Source of the DNA: Methylomonas subterranea
GTDB lineage: Bacteria; Pseudomonadota; Gammaproteobacteria; Methylococcales; Methylomonadaceae
DNA length: 64,000 nucleotides
Direction of reading: 5' to 3'
NCBI RefSeq assembly: GCF_024505185.1
Contig: NZ_JANIBJ010000006.1
Coordinates: 1 to 64,000, forward strand
Position 1 is the stretch's first letter; every line of letters starts with the position of its first letter. The notes under the pieces are model-generated. The model did not search any database, was not told the DNA's origin, and saw only the letters and a program-made list of their open reading frames with translations. Below are positions 9,696 through 19,749 of the stretch, one piece after another. The position numbers were made by a program, and so were the translations under genes.

Positions 9696-10427
9696 ATGCC
9701 ATTCAAAAAAGACTCTCTTTATGCCAATCCGCTTGGCGAAATAACTAGCTTCAAATTTGACGATGCGGTGGCGAATGTCTTTCCGGACATGATCCAGCGG
9801 TCGGTGCCCGGATACAGCGCCATCATTTCCGCCATCGGCTTGTTGGCGGGCCGTTTCAGCCAACCCGGCAGCAATTGTTATGACCTGGGCTGCTCGCTGG
9901 GCGCGGCTTCATTGGCCATGCGCGCGCGGATTACGGCCGCCGATTGCCGGATAGTGGCGATTGATAATTCGGAGGCGATGCTGGAACGTTTCAAGCAAAA
10001 CCTGCCCGCCAACTCATCCGCTCCGCCTATCGATATTCTATGCGCCGATATTCGCGACGTCGTCATCGAGCGGGCGTCGGTGGTGGTACTGAATTTTACC
10101 CTGCAGTTCGTCCCTCCGGCCGACAGACTGGCGCTGTTGGAGCGTATTTATCGAGGCCTGCTGCCTGGCGGGGTGTTGATTTTGTCCGAGAAACTAGCGT
10201 TCGAAGACGTGCGGCAGCAAGCCCTGCAAGTGGAAATGCATCATCATTTCAAGAAAATGCAGGGCTACAGCGATTTGGAAATCAGCCAAAAAAGATCGGC
10301 GTTGGAGAATGTGCTGTTGGCGGAATCGTTCCGGACGCATCGCTCGCGCCTGGTGGCGGCGGGATTCGCCAGCGCGGAAATATGGTTTCAATATTTTAAT
10401 TTCGCTTCCATGATCGCGCTGAAATGA
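9696..10427 (+). CDS. cmoA: Carboxy-S-adenosyl-L-methionine synthase
   Basis: CmoA converts SAM and prephenate into carboxy-SAM, the donor for uridine-34 modification in tRNA. The 243-residue protein shows the family N-terminus ('FKFDDAVANVFPDMIQRSVPGY'-type), the SAM-binding YDLGCSLGAAS (about residue 63), DNSEAMLERF, and NFTLQFVPP after the Rossmann core. It overlaps cmoB by four bases (ATGA), as expected for a coupled pair. No residue known to be critical appears lost. Confidence 0.95.
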   Translation: MPFKKDSLYANPLGEITSFKFDDAVANVFPDMIQRSVPGYSAIISAIGLLAGRFSQPGSNCYDLGCSLGAASLAMRARITAADCRIVAIDNSEAMLERFKQNLPANSSAPPIDILCADIRDVVIERASVVVLNFTLQFVPPADRLALLERIYRGLLPGGVLILSEKLAFEDVRQQALQVEMHHHFKKMQGYSDLEISQKRSALENVLLAESFRTHRSRLVAAGFASAEIWFQYFNFASMIALK

Positions 10428-11398
10428 AGGCTTACAGTGCCTTGTACCGCGTGTTGGAATCCTTGGGTGCCGGCGATTGGGCGCAAAGGCTGCCCGGTCA
10501 GTTGGCGGAGGCTTTCGACCAGCGAGGCCACGGCGATTTGGCCGCTTGGCTGAACGCGGTCGCTGAATTACCCAATCCCAAGCCAAGCGACGTCGATTTG
10601 CGCGACGCGGTTTCCATCGGCCTGCCCTCCGACCTGTCCCGGCAAGAAAGACAGCAGTTGATCCAGGGCTTGCAAAAACTGCATCCCTGGCGAAAAGGGC
10701 CTTATCGGCTGTATGGGGTCGACATCGATACCGAATGGCGGTCGGACTGGAAATGGGACCGATTGGCGCCTCACATCGCCCCATTGCTCAATCGCACGGT
10801 TTTGGACATCGGCTGCGGCAATGGCTATCACTGCTGGCGCATGTTGGGAGCCGGCGCGCGACTGGTTATAGGTATCGATCCGACTCTGTTGAGCGTGATG
10901 CAGTTTCAGGCGGTGCGCAAGCTTTACGCAGCGGATGCGCCAATCCATCTGCTGCCCCTGGGAGTGGAACAACTGCCGGGTGAAATGAAATTATTCGACA
11001 CGGTGTTTTCCATGGGTGTTTTGTACCATCGTCGCTCGCCCATCGATCACCTGCTGGAATTGAAGGGGTGTTTGCGGCCGGGAGGCGAACTGGTGCTGGA
11101 GACCCTGGTTGTCGAGGGCGGAATGGATACCCTGTTGTTTCCCGAATCGCGCTATGCGCAAATGCGCAATGTATGGTTTTTGCCGAGCTGCGAGTTACTG
11201 ATGAGATGGATGCGTCGCTGCGGCTTTAAAAACATCAGCTTATGCGATGTGACGAAGACCACCGTCGATGAGCAGCGCAGTACCGAATGGATGCGTTTCA
11301 ACTCCCTGCGGGATTTTTTGCACCCGGATAATCCGCAATTGACCTGCGAGGGTTTGCCCGCGCCAACGCGGGCCATCGTGGTGGCGAATACGGATTGA
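10424..11398 (+). CDS. cmoB: tRNA U34 carboxymethyltransferase
   Basis: The 324-residue CmoB transfers the carboxymethyl group of carboxy-SAM to 5-hydroxyuridine at tRNA position 34, forming cmo5U. It shows the family's N-terminal extension, the segment HPWRKGPY about residue 85, DTEWRSDWKWDR, the cofactor-binding LDIGCGNGYHCWRM (about 127) and FSMGVLYHRRSPIDHL (about 197). It is translationally coupled to cmoA. Together they widen codon reading of several four-fold degenerate boxes. Confidence 0.95.
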   Translation: MKAYSALYRVLESLGAGDWAQRLPGQLAEAFDQRGHGDLAAWLNAVAELPNPKPSDVDLRDAVSIGLPSDLSRQERQQLIQGLQKLHPWRKGPYRLYGVDIDTEWRSDWKWDRLAPHIAPLLNRTVLDIGCGNGYHCWRMLGAGARLVIGIDPTLLSVMQFQAVRKLYAADAPIHLLPLGVEQLPGEMKLFDTVFSMGVLYHRRSPIDHLLELKGCLRPGGELVLETLVVEGGMDTLLFPESRYAQMRNVWFLPSCELLMRWMRRCGFKNISLCDVTKTTVDEQRSTEWMRFNSLRDFLHPDNPQLTCEGLPAPTRAIVVANTD

Positions 11399-11704
11399 AG
11401 GGTTTCAACTCTAGGCAGCCCTTTCGCCGGGTCCGTTTTGCTGTTGGGCTTTCAAGGCATCAGCCATCGGCTTGGCTTGCCCGTGCCGGCTTGCGATTGA
11501 GGCGCTCTTGCAATAGCCGATAGCGGAATGGCGGGCTACCTTGCCGTTATTGCTCAACTGCTTAGGATTCCGTCCCTAAGCCTCTCCCTCTCCCGCAAGG
11601 AAAGGGGGGCTTTTACGACAGCCGCCGAGGGGGCAGGGAACAGAATTTGGAAGTTATATTGTGGGCGGAATCCTTGCCGGTTAACGGGGGCGTCCGACAG
11701 GCTA
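11399..11704. repeat. Gene-free stretch holding one copy of a dispersed repeat
   Basis: These 306 bases hold no convincing gene. Pyrimidine-rich CCTCTCCCTCTCCCG (11581-11595) faces a purine-rich GGAAAGGGGGG (11599-11609), giving an imperfect hairpin. Further on, AAGTTATATTGTGGGCGGAATCC (11651-11673) nearly matches, in reverse orientation, bases 44269-44290, which also lie next to CCCTCGCCCTAG-type sequence. It looks like a non-coding dispersed element between the convergent cmoB and speD genes. Confidence 0.45.
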
Positions 11705-12484
11705 CTAACTGAAGTTTCTGCCGTAGAAAATCTCGGCCATCTCTTCCTGTAACTGTTCCTGAATTTCCAGTTTTTCATCGTCGCTGAAATTGCTTTCCTT
11801 TTCGAACAGATAGTTTTCCAGCTCGGTTTCCTTCAGCATCATTTTGGTGTGGAAGATGTTTTCCTGGTACACGTTGACGTCGATCATCTGGTAAAGCTCT
11901 TTGGTGCTTTCGGCGATGTAATTCTGGATCGAGTTGATCTTGTGATCGATATAGTGTTTCTCGCCCGAAATGTCGCGGGTAAAGCCGCGCACCCGGTAAT
12001 CCATGATGACGATGTCCGATTCGAAGCTGTGAATCAGGTAATTCAGGGCTTTTAACGGCGAAATCTGCCCGCAGGTTGAGACGTCTATATCGGCCCGAAA
12101 GGTGCAGATGTCGGTATCCGGATGGCTTTCCGGATAGGTATGCACGGTGATATGGCTTTTGTCCAGATGCGCCAAAATCGTGTCGGGCAAGGGGCCGGGC
12201 GACTCGGAGTTCATGCCGGCCGGAATCGTGGCGCCCTCGGAAATCAGCATGGTGACGCTGGCGCCTTGCGGGTCGTAATCCTGGTGGGCGATGTTCAAAA
12301 TCTGCGCGCCTATGATGTTGGCCACATCCTTCAGAATTTGCGTCAGTCGCTTGGCGTTATAGGCCTCGTCGATATATTCGATATAGGCTTTTTCCTGCTC
12401 CTTGGGCGCGTAACAGACATCGTAAATGTTGAAACTCAACGACTTGGTCAGGTTGTTAAACCCGTGTAATTGTAATTTGCTCAA
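11705..12484 (-). CDS. speD: S-adenosylmethionine decarboxylase proenzyme
   Basis: SpeD makes decarboxylated SAM, the aminopropyl donor for spermidine. The 259-residue proenzyme has the self-cleavage site [13 protein letters not shown], with the serine that becomes the pyruvoyl group at residue 110. Length and site match the E. coli-type class (cleavage at K-S near 111/112). A charged C-terminal region ([18 protein letters not shown]) follows. It lies 4 bases after osmC, so the two are likely co-transcribed. The order crp-osmC-speD is the one known around Pseudomonas vfr. Confidence 0.95.
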   Translation of the reverse strand: MSKLQLHGFNNLTKSLSFNIYDVCYAPKEQEKAYIEYIDEAYNAKRLTQILKDVANIIGAQILNIAHQDYDPQGASVTMLISEGATIPAGMNSESPGPLPDTILAHLDKSHITVHTYPESHPDTDICTFRADIDVSTCGQISPLKALNYLIHSFESDIVIMDYRVRGFTRDISGEKHYIDHKINSIQNYIAESTKELYQMIDVNVYQENIFHTKMMLKETELENYLFEKESNFSDDEKLEIQEQLQEEMAEIFYGRNFS

Positions 12485-12488
12485 CCGC

Positions 12489-12908
12489 TCAACCCTCTAT
12501 CACTTCAAAATCATGGCTAATTTCAACACCCGCCTTGCTCAGCATGATGGATGCCGAGCAATATTTTTCCGCCGACAATTTAATCGCCCGCTCCACCGCG
12601 GCGGCGGCTAAATTTCTGCCGGTCACTTTAAAATGCAAGTGAATTTTACTGAAAACCGCGGGAACGGCATCGACCCGTTCCGCGGTCAGTTCCGTAACGC
12701 AATCGACGACGTCATGCCGGCCTTTTTGCAGAATATCGATTACATCGAACGAGGAACAGCCGCCCACGCCCAATAAAAGCATTTCCATCGGCCGTACTCC
12801 CATATTGCGACCGCCATGGTCGGGCGGACCGTCCATCACCACTGCGTGGCCGCTACCGGACTCGCCGACGAATAAGCGCCCGTCGATCCATTTCACTGTT
12901 GCTTGCAT
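12489..12908 (-). CDS. OsmC/YhfA-family protein
   Basis: The 139-residue OsmC-like protein has the two conserved cysteines of the family at residue 51 (GVGGCSSFD) and residue 117 (KYCSAS), which form the thiol peroxidase site in OsmC and Ohr. The YhfA subgroup's substrate is not established. The gene is divergent from crp, as yhfA is in E. coli, and is followed closely by speD. An oxidative-stress function is likely but not proven by sequence alone. Confidence 0.88.
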   Translation of the reverse strand: MQATVKWIDGRLFVGESGSGHAVVMDGPPDHGGRNMGVRPMEMLLLGVGGCSSFDVIDILQKGRHDVVDCVTELTAERVDAVPAVFSKIHLHFKVTGRNLAAAAVERAIKLSAEKYCSASIMLSKAGVEISHDFEVIEG

Positions 12909-13034
12909 GTTGAATCCCGGAAAATAAAAATGCTGCGGATTTTACAACGATACCCGGCCATGAATTGTTTTTTTTGCAAATTACTTCTCATTTCGTTAGG
13001 GTATCCGCACTTGGATTGGAATGGATTATGACAA

Positions 13035-13691
13035 ATGAGCTTGGTTAAAAAAAATAATAAAATCTCACCGGAAGCGCTGGAAGCGTTTTTACACGTTTGC
13101 CACGTGCGCAGTTATCCGGCCAAATTAACCATCGTCAGACCCGGGGATATAGGCGATAAACTTTTGTTTGTCGTCGACGGCTCGGTCAGCGTCAGCGTTG
13201 AGGATGAAGAGGGTCATGAACTGATTTTGGCCTATCTGAACAAACACGATTTCGTCGGCGAGATCGGCGTGTTCAAAAATGCCGAAATCCGTAGCGCATA
13301 CGTAAAAACCCGCACCGCCAGCCATATGGCTGAAATCGGCTATGATCGCTTCAAGTCCTTGCTTAACACGGAATTGCGCGAACATGCGGTGGAAATTCTG
13401 ACGGTCCTCGGCGAACAGCTGTCCACCCGGCTGTTGATCACCAGCCGTAAATACCGCGACTTGGCTTTCATGGACGTGGAAGGCCGTATCGCCCGTACCT
13501 TGCTGGATCTGACCAAGGAGCCGGATGCCATCACCCATCCCGACGGCATGCAACTGCATATCACCCGGCAGGAAATCGGCCGCATCGTCGGTTGTTCCAG
13601 GGAGATGGCCGGCCGGGTGTTGAAGGAACTGGAAGACAAGGGCTTGATCACCGCGCACGGCAAGACCATAGTCGTGTTTGGTTCGCGTTAA
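13035..13691 (+). CDS. crp: cAMP receptor protein (CRP/Vfr)
   Basis: The 218-residue regulator has a complete cAMP pocket: FVGEIGVF, then IRSAYVKTRTA (arginine and serine that hold the phosphate) and an ITS in the C-helix equivalent to Thr127-Ser128 of E. coli CRP. The helix-turn-helix recognition segment GCSREMAGRVLKEL keeps the arginine, glutamate and arginine that read TGTGA half-sites. The protein should therefore bind cAMP and the classical operator. It is divergent from osmC across 126 bases. No adenylate cyclase gene is in the window. Confidence 0.93.
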   Translation: MSLVKKNNKISPEALEAFLHVCHVRSYPAKLTIVRPGDIGDKLLFVVDGSVSVSVEDEEGHELILAYLNKHDFVGEIGVFKNAEIRSAYVKTRTASHMAEIGYDRFKSLLNTELREHAVEILTVLGEQLSTRLLITSRKYRDLAFMDVEGRIARTLLDLTKEPDAITHPDGMQLHITRQEIGRIVGCSREMAGRVLKELEDKGLITAHGKTIVVFGSR

Positions 13692-13715
13692 TCCCCCTGG
13701 GCAAGTCTGTCGCCA

Positions 13716-14918
13716 TTGAAACCCAGGGCTGATCTGGTCTGGCGGCGTATTCCCAGGGGGGTTTGGGCGCTGGGTTGCGTCAGCCTGTTGATGGATATTT
13801 CATCGGAAATGATTCACGCCCTGTTGCCATTATTCATGGTGAGCAGTCTGGGCGCCAGTAGCCTGACCATAGGCTTGATCGAAGGGGTGGCGGAAGCCAC
13901 CGCGCTGATCGTGAAAATTTTTTCCGGGGCGCTCAGCGATTATCTGGGCAAGCGCAAAGGCTTGGCGCTGCTGGGTTATGGATTGGGCGCGCTGACCAAA
14001 CCCTTGTTCGCCATCGCCGCCGGCAGCGGCATGGTTTTGGCCGCCCGATTGATAGACCGGATCGGCAAGGGTATTCGCGGCGCGCCCAGGGATGCGCTGG
14101 TGGCGGATATTGCTCCGGCGGAAATTCGCGGCGCCGCTTTCGGTTTACGGCAATCGCTGGATACGGTGGGTGCCTTTCTCGGTCCCCTGCTGGCCGTGGC
14201 CTTGATGCTGTTGTGGGCCGACGATTTTCGCGCCGTGTTTTGGATGGCGGTCATACCCGGCCTGCTGGCCGTTTTGCTGCTGCTGATAGGCGTCCGCGAA
14301 CCGCCCCGTGGCGGCAACCCACATCGGAGTAATCCGATCCGCAAACGGAACCTGCGGCGCTTGAGCCGGCCTTACTGGGGCGTGGTGGCGATGGGTGCCG
14401 TATTTACCCTGGCCCGCTTCAGCGAAGCCTTTTTGGTGTTGCGCGCCCAGCAAAGCGGTATTCCGATCGCCTGGGTACCCTTGGTGATGGTGGTGATGAA
14501 CATCGTTTATGCCGCCAGCGCTTATCCTTTCGGGCATTTGTCCGACCGAATCAACCCGGCTAAATTGTTGGCCTGGGGGCTGATGGTTTTAATAGCCGCC
14601 GACTTGGTGTTGGCTGCCAGCGTCGACTGGCCGTCGCTGTTGGCCGGGGTTGCGCTATGGGGTGTACATATGGGCATGACCCAGGGTCTGCTGGCCAAAA
14701 TGGTGGCGGATACCGCTCCGGCGGATTTGCGCGGCACGGCCTACGGTTTTTTCAATCTGATCGGCGGTATCGCCATGCTGCTTGCCAGCGTACTGGCGGG
14801 TTGGCTATGGGACCGCCACGGCGCGCCGGCGACTTTTTACGCCGGCGCGCTGTTTTGCCTTTTGACGCTGTTGCTGGTCGGCGCGCTCAAGCCCGGAAAA
14901 ACCGGCTCATCGCCATAG
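13716..14918 (+). CDS. Major facilitator superfamily transporter
   Basis: The 400-residue protein has about 12 hydrophobic segments and the MFS loop motif in both halves: LSDYLGKRKG (about residue 75) after helix 2, and FGHLSDRINPAK (about 270). RIGKGIRGAPRDALVADIAP near residue 115 is typical of a subgroup of MFS proteins lacking known substrates. It begins 24 bases after crp in the same direction and could share its transcript. No substrate can be assigned. Confidence 0.85.
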   Translation: MKPRADLVWRRIPRGVWALGCVSLLMDISSEMIHALLPLFMVSSLGASSLTIGLIEGVAEATALIVKIFSGALSDYLGKRKGLALLGYGLGALTKPLFAIAAGSGMVLAARLIDRIGKGIRGAPRDALVADIAPAEIRGAAFGLRQSLDTVGAFLGPLLAVALMLLWADDFRAVFWMAVIPGLLAVLLLLIGVREPPRGGNPHRSNPIRKRNLRRLSRPYWGVVAMGAVFTLARFSEAFLVLRAQQSGIPIAWVPLVMVVMNIVYAASAYPFGHLSDRINPAKLLAWGLMVLIAADLVLAASVDWPSLLAGVALWGVHMGMTQGLLAKMVADTAPADLRGTAYGFFNLIGGIAMLLASVLAGWLWDRHGAPATFYAGALFCLLTLLLVGALKPGKTGSSP

Positions 14919-14932
14919 CTCAAGCCCAAAAC

Positions 14933-15277
14933 TTACTTGCGGGTAGAGCTAAAGGTGTAAGACCGCACCACGCCCTGCGGGTCGAAGCGAATCAACAAAT
15001 CCTGGGTGTCGTCGGCACCGAACAGGGAGTATTTATAGATGCCGTAGGTCCAGGTAGTCTTGCCGTCTTCCATGCCGGTGCGCCAGGGTCGGCCGAAAAT
15101 ATCGGTGATCTCCTGCCGGGTGGTTTGACCGATTTTGATTTCGGGTACCCGCGATCCGGCAAACTCCTGCCCGACCGTAAAGCAACCGGTCAGCTGGCTG
15201 GCCGCCACGCCGCCGAGTAACAATAACCAACTGAATTTGATAGCGGCCGTGCTGCGTTTAGGAAACAGTTTTTTCAT
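14933..15277 (-). CDS. BamE/SmpA-like outer-membrane lipoprotein
   Basis: The 114-residue protein has a lipoprotein signal with the lipobox LTGC, cysteine at about residue 32. The mature part matches the SmpA/OmlA fold: 'IKIGQTTRQEITDIFGRPWRT' then 'TWTYGIYKY' and 'DLLIRFDPQGVVRSY'. BamE itself belongs to the beta-barrel assembly complex. This copy is isolated, facing the MFS gene, so it may be a paralogue rather than bamE proper. Confidence 0.82.
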   Translation of the reverse strand: MKKLFPKRSTAAIKFSWLLLLGGVAASQLTGCFTVGQEFAGSRVPEIKIGQTTRQEITDIFGRPWRTGMEDGKTTWTYGIYKYSLFGADDTQDLLIRFDPQGVVRSYTFSSTRK

Positions 15278-15377
15278 GAAATGAACCTCAATTGCTTGAA
15301 CGATTGTTATAAAGTGCGGGTAACACTATCTTAGCCGCTTCCCGCCTCCAACCGAAACTGATTTTCGTCATAACGCC

Positions 15378-16973
15378 ATGCCGACTCAAGCCAACGACAA
15401 CCTTTTCAATACTTTGACTTTCGATAACCGTTTTGTCCGCGAGTTGCCCGGCGACCCCGAAGCCGACAATTACCGCCGGCAGGTCTATCAAAGTTGTTAT
15501 TCGCGGGTGTCGCCCAAGGCCGTCAAGGCGCCGCGGCTGGTGGCGTATTCCAGGGAAATGGCCGGCGAATTGGATTTGTCGGAAGCTGCTTGCCAATCCG
15601 AAGTGTTTTGCCAGGTATTTGCCGGCAATCACTTGCTGGACGGTATGGAGCCCTACGCCATGAATTACGGCGGCCAGCAATTCGGTCATTGGGCCGGGCA
15701 GCTGGGCGACGGCCGCGCCATCAATTTGGGCGAGGTCGTCAACCGGCAAGGCCGGCGTTGGACTTTGCAACTGAAGGGCGCCGGTCCCACGCCCTATTCG
15801 CGTAGCGCCGACGGCTTGGCGGTGTTGCGCTCGTCGATACGCGAATTTCTCTGCAGCGAAGCCATGCATCATCTGGGCGTGCCGACCACCCGGGCACTGA
15901 GCGTGATATTGACCGGCGAACAAGTGGTGCGCGACATGTTTTACGACGGCAACCCGCAACTGGAGCCGGGTGCGGTGGTATGCCGGGTGGCGCCGTCGTT
16001 TATCCGTTTCGGTAATTTCCAGTTGTTTACTTCGAGAGACGACCTGGAAACCCTGAAACAACTGGTCGATTTCACCATCAAAACCGACTTCCCGCATTTG
16101 GGTCAACCCGGCAAAGCGGTTTACCTGCAATGGTTCGCGGAAATCTGCCGCGGCACCGCCGAAATGATAGCGCACTGGCAACGGGTGGGTTTCGTGCATG
16201 GGGTCATGAATACCGACAACATGTCCATCCTGGGTCTGACTATCGACTACGGCCCCTATGGCTGGCTGGAAAATTACGACCCGGATTGGACGCCCAACAC
16301 CACCGATGCCCAGGGTCGGCGCTACCGATTCGGTAACCAACCCAAAATTGCCTACTGGAATCTGGTGCAATTAGCCAACGCCCTCTATCCCCTGATTCTG
16401 AAAGCCGAGCCCCTGCAGGACGCCCTGACGGTGTTTACCCAAACCTTCGAGCAAACTTGGCAGCGCATGCAGGCGGACAAGTTGGGCTTGACCGCTTTCG
16501 ACCCGGCCGTCGACCAAAGTCTGACAGCTGAATTGGCCGGCTTGCTCCAGGCAGCGGAAACCGATATGACGCTGTTCTATCGCGGCTTGTCCGCCATCGA
16601 AGCCGATAGCGCCCTTGCGGATTTTCGGGCGCATCTCGAGGCCTGCGCCTATGCGCCCTTGTCCGCGGAAACCCTAAGCCTGGCCGACGCATGGTTCAAG
16701 ATCTACCAGGGTCGCTTGCAACGCGACGGACGGCCGCGCATCGAGCGCCAACAGTCCATGGATGCAGTCAATCCGCTCTATGTGTTGCGTAATTATCTGG
16801 CGCAACAAGCCATCGACTTGGCGGAACAAGGCGACTTCAGCGAGGTTTGGCAATTGCTGGAGGTGCTGCGCCGTCCTTATACCGAACAAGCCGGCAAGCA
16901 GCGTTTCGCCGAAAAACGCCCGGATTGGGCTAAACAACGCGCGGGTTGCTCCATGCTGTCCTGCAGTTCCTGA
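15378..16973 (+). CDS. selO: SelO (YdiU) pseudokinase-fold protein AMPylase
   Basis: SelO is a kinase-fold enzyme that binds ATP in a flipped orientation and transfers AMP to protein hydroxyls. In this 531-residue copy, MNYGGQQFGHWAGQLGDGRA (about residue 95), LQLKGAGPTPYSR, SSIREFLCSEAM and HGVMNTDNMSILG with DYGP (metal and catalytic residues, about 275-295) are all present. It ends in CSMLSCSS, where C...C replaces the selenocysteine-containing tail of some homologues. It is usually linked to redox stress. It stands alone, with its own promoter presumed in the 100 bases upstream. Confidence 0.93.
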   Translation: MPTQANDNLFNTLTFDNRFVRELPGDPEADNYRRQVYQSCYSRVSPKAVKAPRLVAYSREMAGELDLSEAACQSEVFCQVFAGNHLLDGMEPYAMNYGGQQFGHWAGQLGDGRAINLGEVVNRQGRRWTLQLKGAGPTPYSRSADGLAVLRSSIREFLCSEAMHHLGVPTTRALSVILTGEQVVRDMFYDGNPQLEPGAVVCRVAPSFIRFGNFQLFTSRDDLETLKQLVDFTIKTDFPHLGQPGKAVYLQWFAEICRGTAEMIAHWQRVGFVHGVMNTDNMSILGLTIDYGPYGWLENYDPDWTPNTTDAQGRRYRFGNQPKIAYWNLVQLANALYPLILKAEPLQDALTVFTQTFEQTWQRMQADKLGLTAFDPAVDQSLTAELAGLLQAAETDMTLFYRGLSAIEADSALADFRAHLEACAYAPLSAETLSLADAWFKIYQGRLQRDGRPRIERQQSMDAVNPLYVLRNYLAQQAIDLAEQGDFSEVWQLLEVLRRPYTEQAGKQRFAEKRPDWAKQRAGCSMLSCSS

Positions 16974-17051
16974 AGAACAAAAAAACATGCTGAAAACGGC
17001 CTTTTCGGGTATCCTTTTTGGGCTAAGCCAACGATTTTCTAGGTCCCGTTA

Positions 17052-19724
17052 ATGAACAACAACACCGATATTGCCGCCAAACACGATATTGATCCTGCCG
17101 AAACCCAGGAGTGGATGGAGGCGCTACGGGCGGTGATTGAAAGAGAAGGCAGCGACCGCGCCAGCTTTTTGATCGAAACACTGCTAGACACCGCCAGACA
17201 AGCCGGCCTGGATATTCCCTTTTCCGCCAATACCCCTTACATCAATACCATTCCGGTCGACAAGCAACCCAAGTTTCCGGGCAATTTCGACATAGAGCGC
17301 ACCATACGTTCCTACGTGCGCTGGAATGCCATGATGATGGTATTGCGGGCCAATAAGTACACCAATGTCGGCGGGCATATCGCCAGCTTCGCTTCAGCCA
17401 TCACCTTGTACGATGTGGGGCAAAACCATTTCTGGAACGCGGCTTCCGACAAACACGGCGGCGATTTGATTTTCTCGCAGGGCCATTCGGCGCCCGGCAC
17501 CTATGCCCATGCATTTTTGTTGGGCCGCCTGAGCGAAGAGCAAATGGATAACTTCCGGCAGGAAGTCGGCCGTAACGGTCTGTCCTCCTATCCGCATCCC
17601 TGGCTGATGCCGGAGTTCTGGCAATTCCCCACCGTGTCCATGGGTCTTGGCCCCATCATGGCGATTTATCAGGCTCGCTTCATGCGTTACATGCAGGATA
17701 GAGGTTTCGCCAATACCGAAGGCCGCAAGGTTTGGGCCTTTCTGGGCGACGGCGAATCGGACGAACCGGAAACCCTGGGCGCTATCGGCATGGCCGGCCG
17801 CGAAAAGCTGGACAACCTGATTTTCGTGGTCAACTGCAATCTGCAACGCCTGGACGGCCCGGTACGCGGCAACGGCAAAATCATTCAGGAACTGGAAAGC
17901 AACTTCCGCGGCGCCAACTGGAACGTCATCAAGGTGATCTGGGGCCGGCGCTGGGATGCCATTCTGGCTCGCGACAAGGACGGCTTGGTGGTCAAGCGCA
18001 TGATGGAATGCGTCGACGGCGATTACCAAACCTTTAAATCCAAGGACGGCGCCTATGTAAGGGAGAAATTCTTCAATACCCCCGAACTGCAGGAACTGGT
18101 CAAGGATTACACCGACCGCGATATCTGGGAACTGAATCGCGGCGGCCACGACCCGATCAAAGTCTTCGCCGCATACAACGCCGCCGCCAATCATAGCGGC
18201 CAACCCACAGTGATTCTGGCCAAAACCATCAAGGGTTACGGCATGGGCGATTCCGGGCAGGCACAAAACACCAGCCATCAGCAAAAAAAGATGAGCATGG
18301 AATCGATCAAGGCCATCCGCGACCGTTACCAACTGCCGATCAGCGACGAAGAGCTGATCAATCTGCCTTACATCCGTTTTGCGGAAGATTCCGCCGAACT
18401 GAATTACCTGCGCCAACGCCGGGTCGATCTGGGCGGCTATCTGCCGTCACGCCGCACCAAGGCCTACCCGCTGGAGATTCCGGCGCTATCCGCCTTTAAA
18501 GCTCTGCTGGAAGGCACCGGCGAAGGTCACGAAATTTCCACCACCATGGCGTTCGTGCGCATCCTGAACATCCTGGTGAAAGACAAGCAGATCGGCAAGC
18601 GCATCGTGCCCATCGTGCCCGACGAATCGCGCACCTTCGGCATGGAGGGCATGTTCCGCCAACTGGGCATCTGGTCGCAAGTCGGTCAGCTGTACACGCC
18701 TCAGGACGCCGAACAGCTGATGTTCTACAAGGAAGACAAACACGGCCAGGTATTGCAGGAAGGCATCAACGAAGCCGGCGGCCTGTGCGACTGGATCGCG
18801 GCCGGTACGTCGTACTCGACCCATGGCGTGCCGATGATTCCGTTCTTCATCTATTATTCGATGTTCGGTTTCCAGCGGGTGGGCGACCTGATCTGGGCCG
18901 CCGCCGACCAACGTACCCGCGGCTTTTTGCTGGGCGGCACAGCCGGCCGCACCACCTTGAACGGCGAAGGCTTGCAGCACGAAGACGGCCACAGCCATCT
19001 GATGTCGGCCACGGTGCCGAACTGCTATTCCTACGACCCCACCTTCGCCTGCGAGCTGGCGGTGATCATTCAGGATGGCTTGCGCCGTATGTATGTGGAT
19101 CAGGAAGATATTTTCTACTACATCACCCTGATGAATGAAAACTACGATCAACCCGCCATGCCCGAAGGCGCGGAAGCCGACATTCTGAAAGGCATGTATT
19201 TGTTCAAGAAGGGACCGAAAAGTAACAAACCCCGGGTACAACTGTTGGGTTCCGGCACCATTTTCATCGAAGTCATTTTCGCCGCCCAGTTGCTGCACGA
19301 AGACTGGGGCGTCGACGCCGACCTTTGGAGCTGCCCGAGCTTTACCGAGTTGGGCCGCGACGGCCAAAGCTGCGAGCGCTGGAATCGCCTGCATCCGACC
19401 GAAACGCCGCGCGTCCCGCATGTCGCTCAGTGCCTGAGCGGCACCACCGGCCCCATCATTGCCGCCACCGATTACATGCGGGTGTTTGCCGAGCAGATTC
19501 GGCCCTGGGTGAACCGGCCTTACACCGTATTGGGTACCGACGGTTTCGGCCGTTCCGATACCCGCGCCAATTTGCGCAGTTTCTTCGAAGTGGACAGATA
19601 CAACGTCGCCGTGGCGGCCTTGCATGCCTTGGCGCAAGCCGGCGAATTCGAGGCCGCCAAGGTCGAAGTGGCGATTGCCAAATACAATATCAACCCGGAT
19701 GTTTCCGCGCCTTGGTTGATTTAA
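17052..19724 (+). CDS. aceE: Pyruvate dehydrogenase E1 component, homodimeric type
   Basis: At 890 residues this is the alpha2-type E1 of the pyruvate dehydrogenase complex, which decarboxylates pyruvate with thiamine diphosphate and acetylates the E2 lipoyl group. It shows the thiamine-binding GDGESDEPE...NLIFVVNCNLQRLDGPVRGN (about residues 233-275), the N-terminal sequence with YINTIPV, SQGHSAPG, and the histidine-containing HEDGHSHL. The next gene is aceF, 25 bases on, so both form one operon. E3 (lpd) is not in the window. It supplies acetyl-CoA even if growth is on one-carbon compounds. Confidence 0.96.
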   Translation: MNNNTDIAAKHDIDPAETQEWMEALRAVIEREGSDRASFLIETLLDTARQAGLDIPFSANTPYINTIPVDKQPKFPGNFDIERTIRSYVRWNAMMMVLRANKYTNVGGHIASFASAITLYDVGQNHFWNAASDKHGGDLIFSQGHSAPGTYAHAFLLGRLSEEQMDNFRQEVGRNGLSSYPHPWLMPEFWQFPTVSMGLGPIMAIYQARFMRYMQDRGFANTEGRKVWAFLGDGESDEPETLGAIGMAGREKLDNLIFVVNCNLQRLDGPVRGNGKIIQELESNFRGANWNVIKVIWGRRWDAILARDKDGLVVKRMMECVDGDYQTFKSKDGAYVREKFFNTPELQELVKDYTDRDIWELNRGGHDPIKVFAAYNAAANHSGQPTVILAKTIKGYGMGDSGQAQNTSHQQKKMSMESIKAIRDRYQLPISDEELINLPYIRFAEDSAELNYLRQRRVDLGGYLPSRRTKAYPLEIPALSAFKALLEGTGEGHEISTTMAFVRILNILVKDKQIGKRIVPIVPDESRTFGMEGMFRQLGIWSQVGQLYTPQDAEQLMFYKEDKHGQVLQEGINEAGGLCDWIAAGTSYSTHGVPMIPFFIYYSMFGFQRVGDLIWAAADQRTRGFLLGGTAGRTTLNGEGLQHEDGHSHLMSATVPNCYSYDPTFACELAVIIQDGLRRMYVDQEDIFYYITLMNENYDQPAMPEGAEADILKGMYLFKKGPKSNKPRVQLLGSGTIFIEVIFAAQLLHEDWGVDADLWSCPSFTELGRDGQSCERWNRLHPTETPRVPHVAQCLSGTTGPIIAATDYMRVFAEQIRPWVNRPYTVLGTDGFGRSDTRANLRSFFEVDRYNVAVAALHALAQAGEFEAAKVEVAIAKYNINPDVSAPWLI

Positions 19725-19749
19725 CGGCTGATCTAACGGAAAACACCCT

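Noticed and set aside
15378-16973. Selenocysteine-containing SelO
   Set aside because: The C-terminus reads CSMLSCSS with no TGA codon within the frame, so it is a cysteine form.
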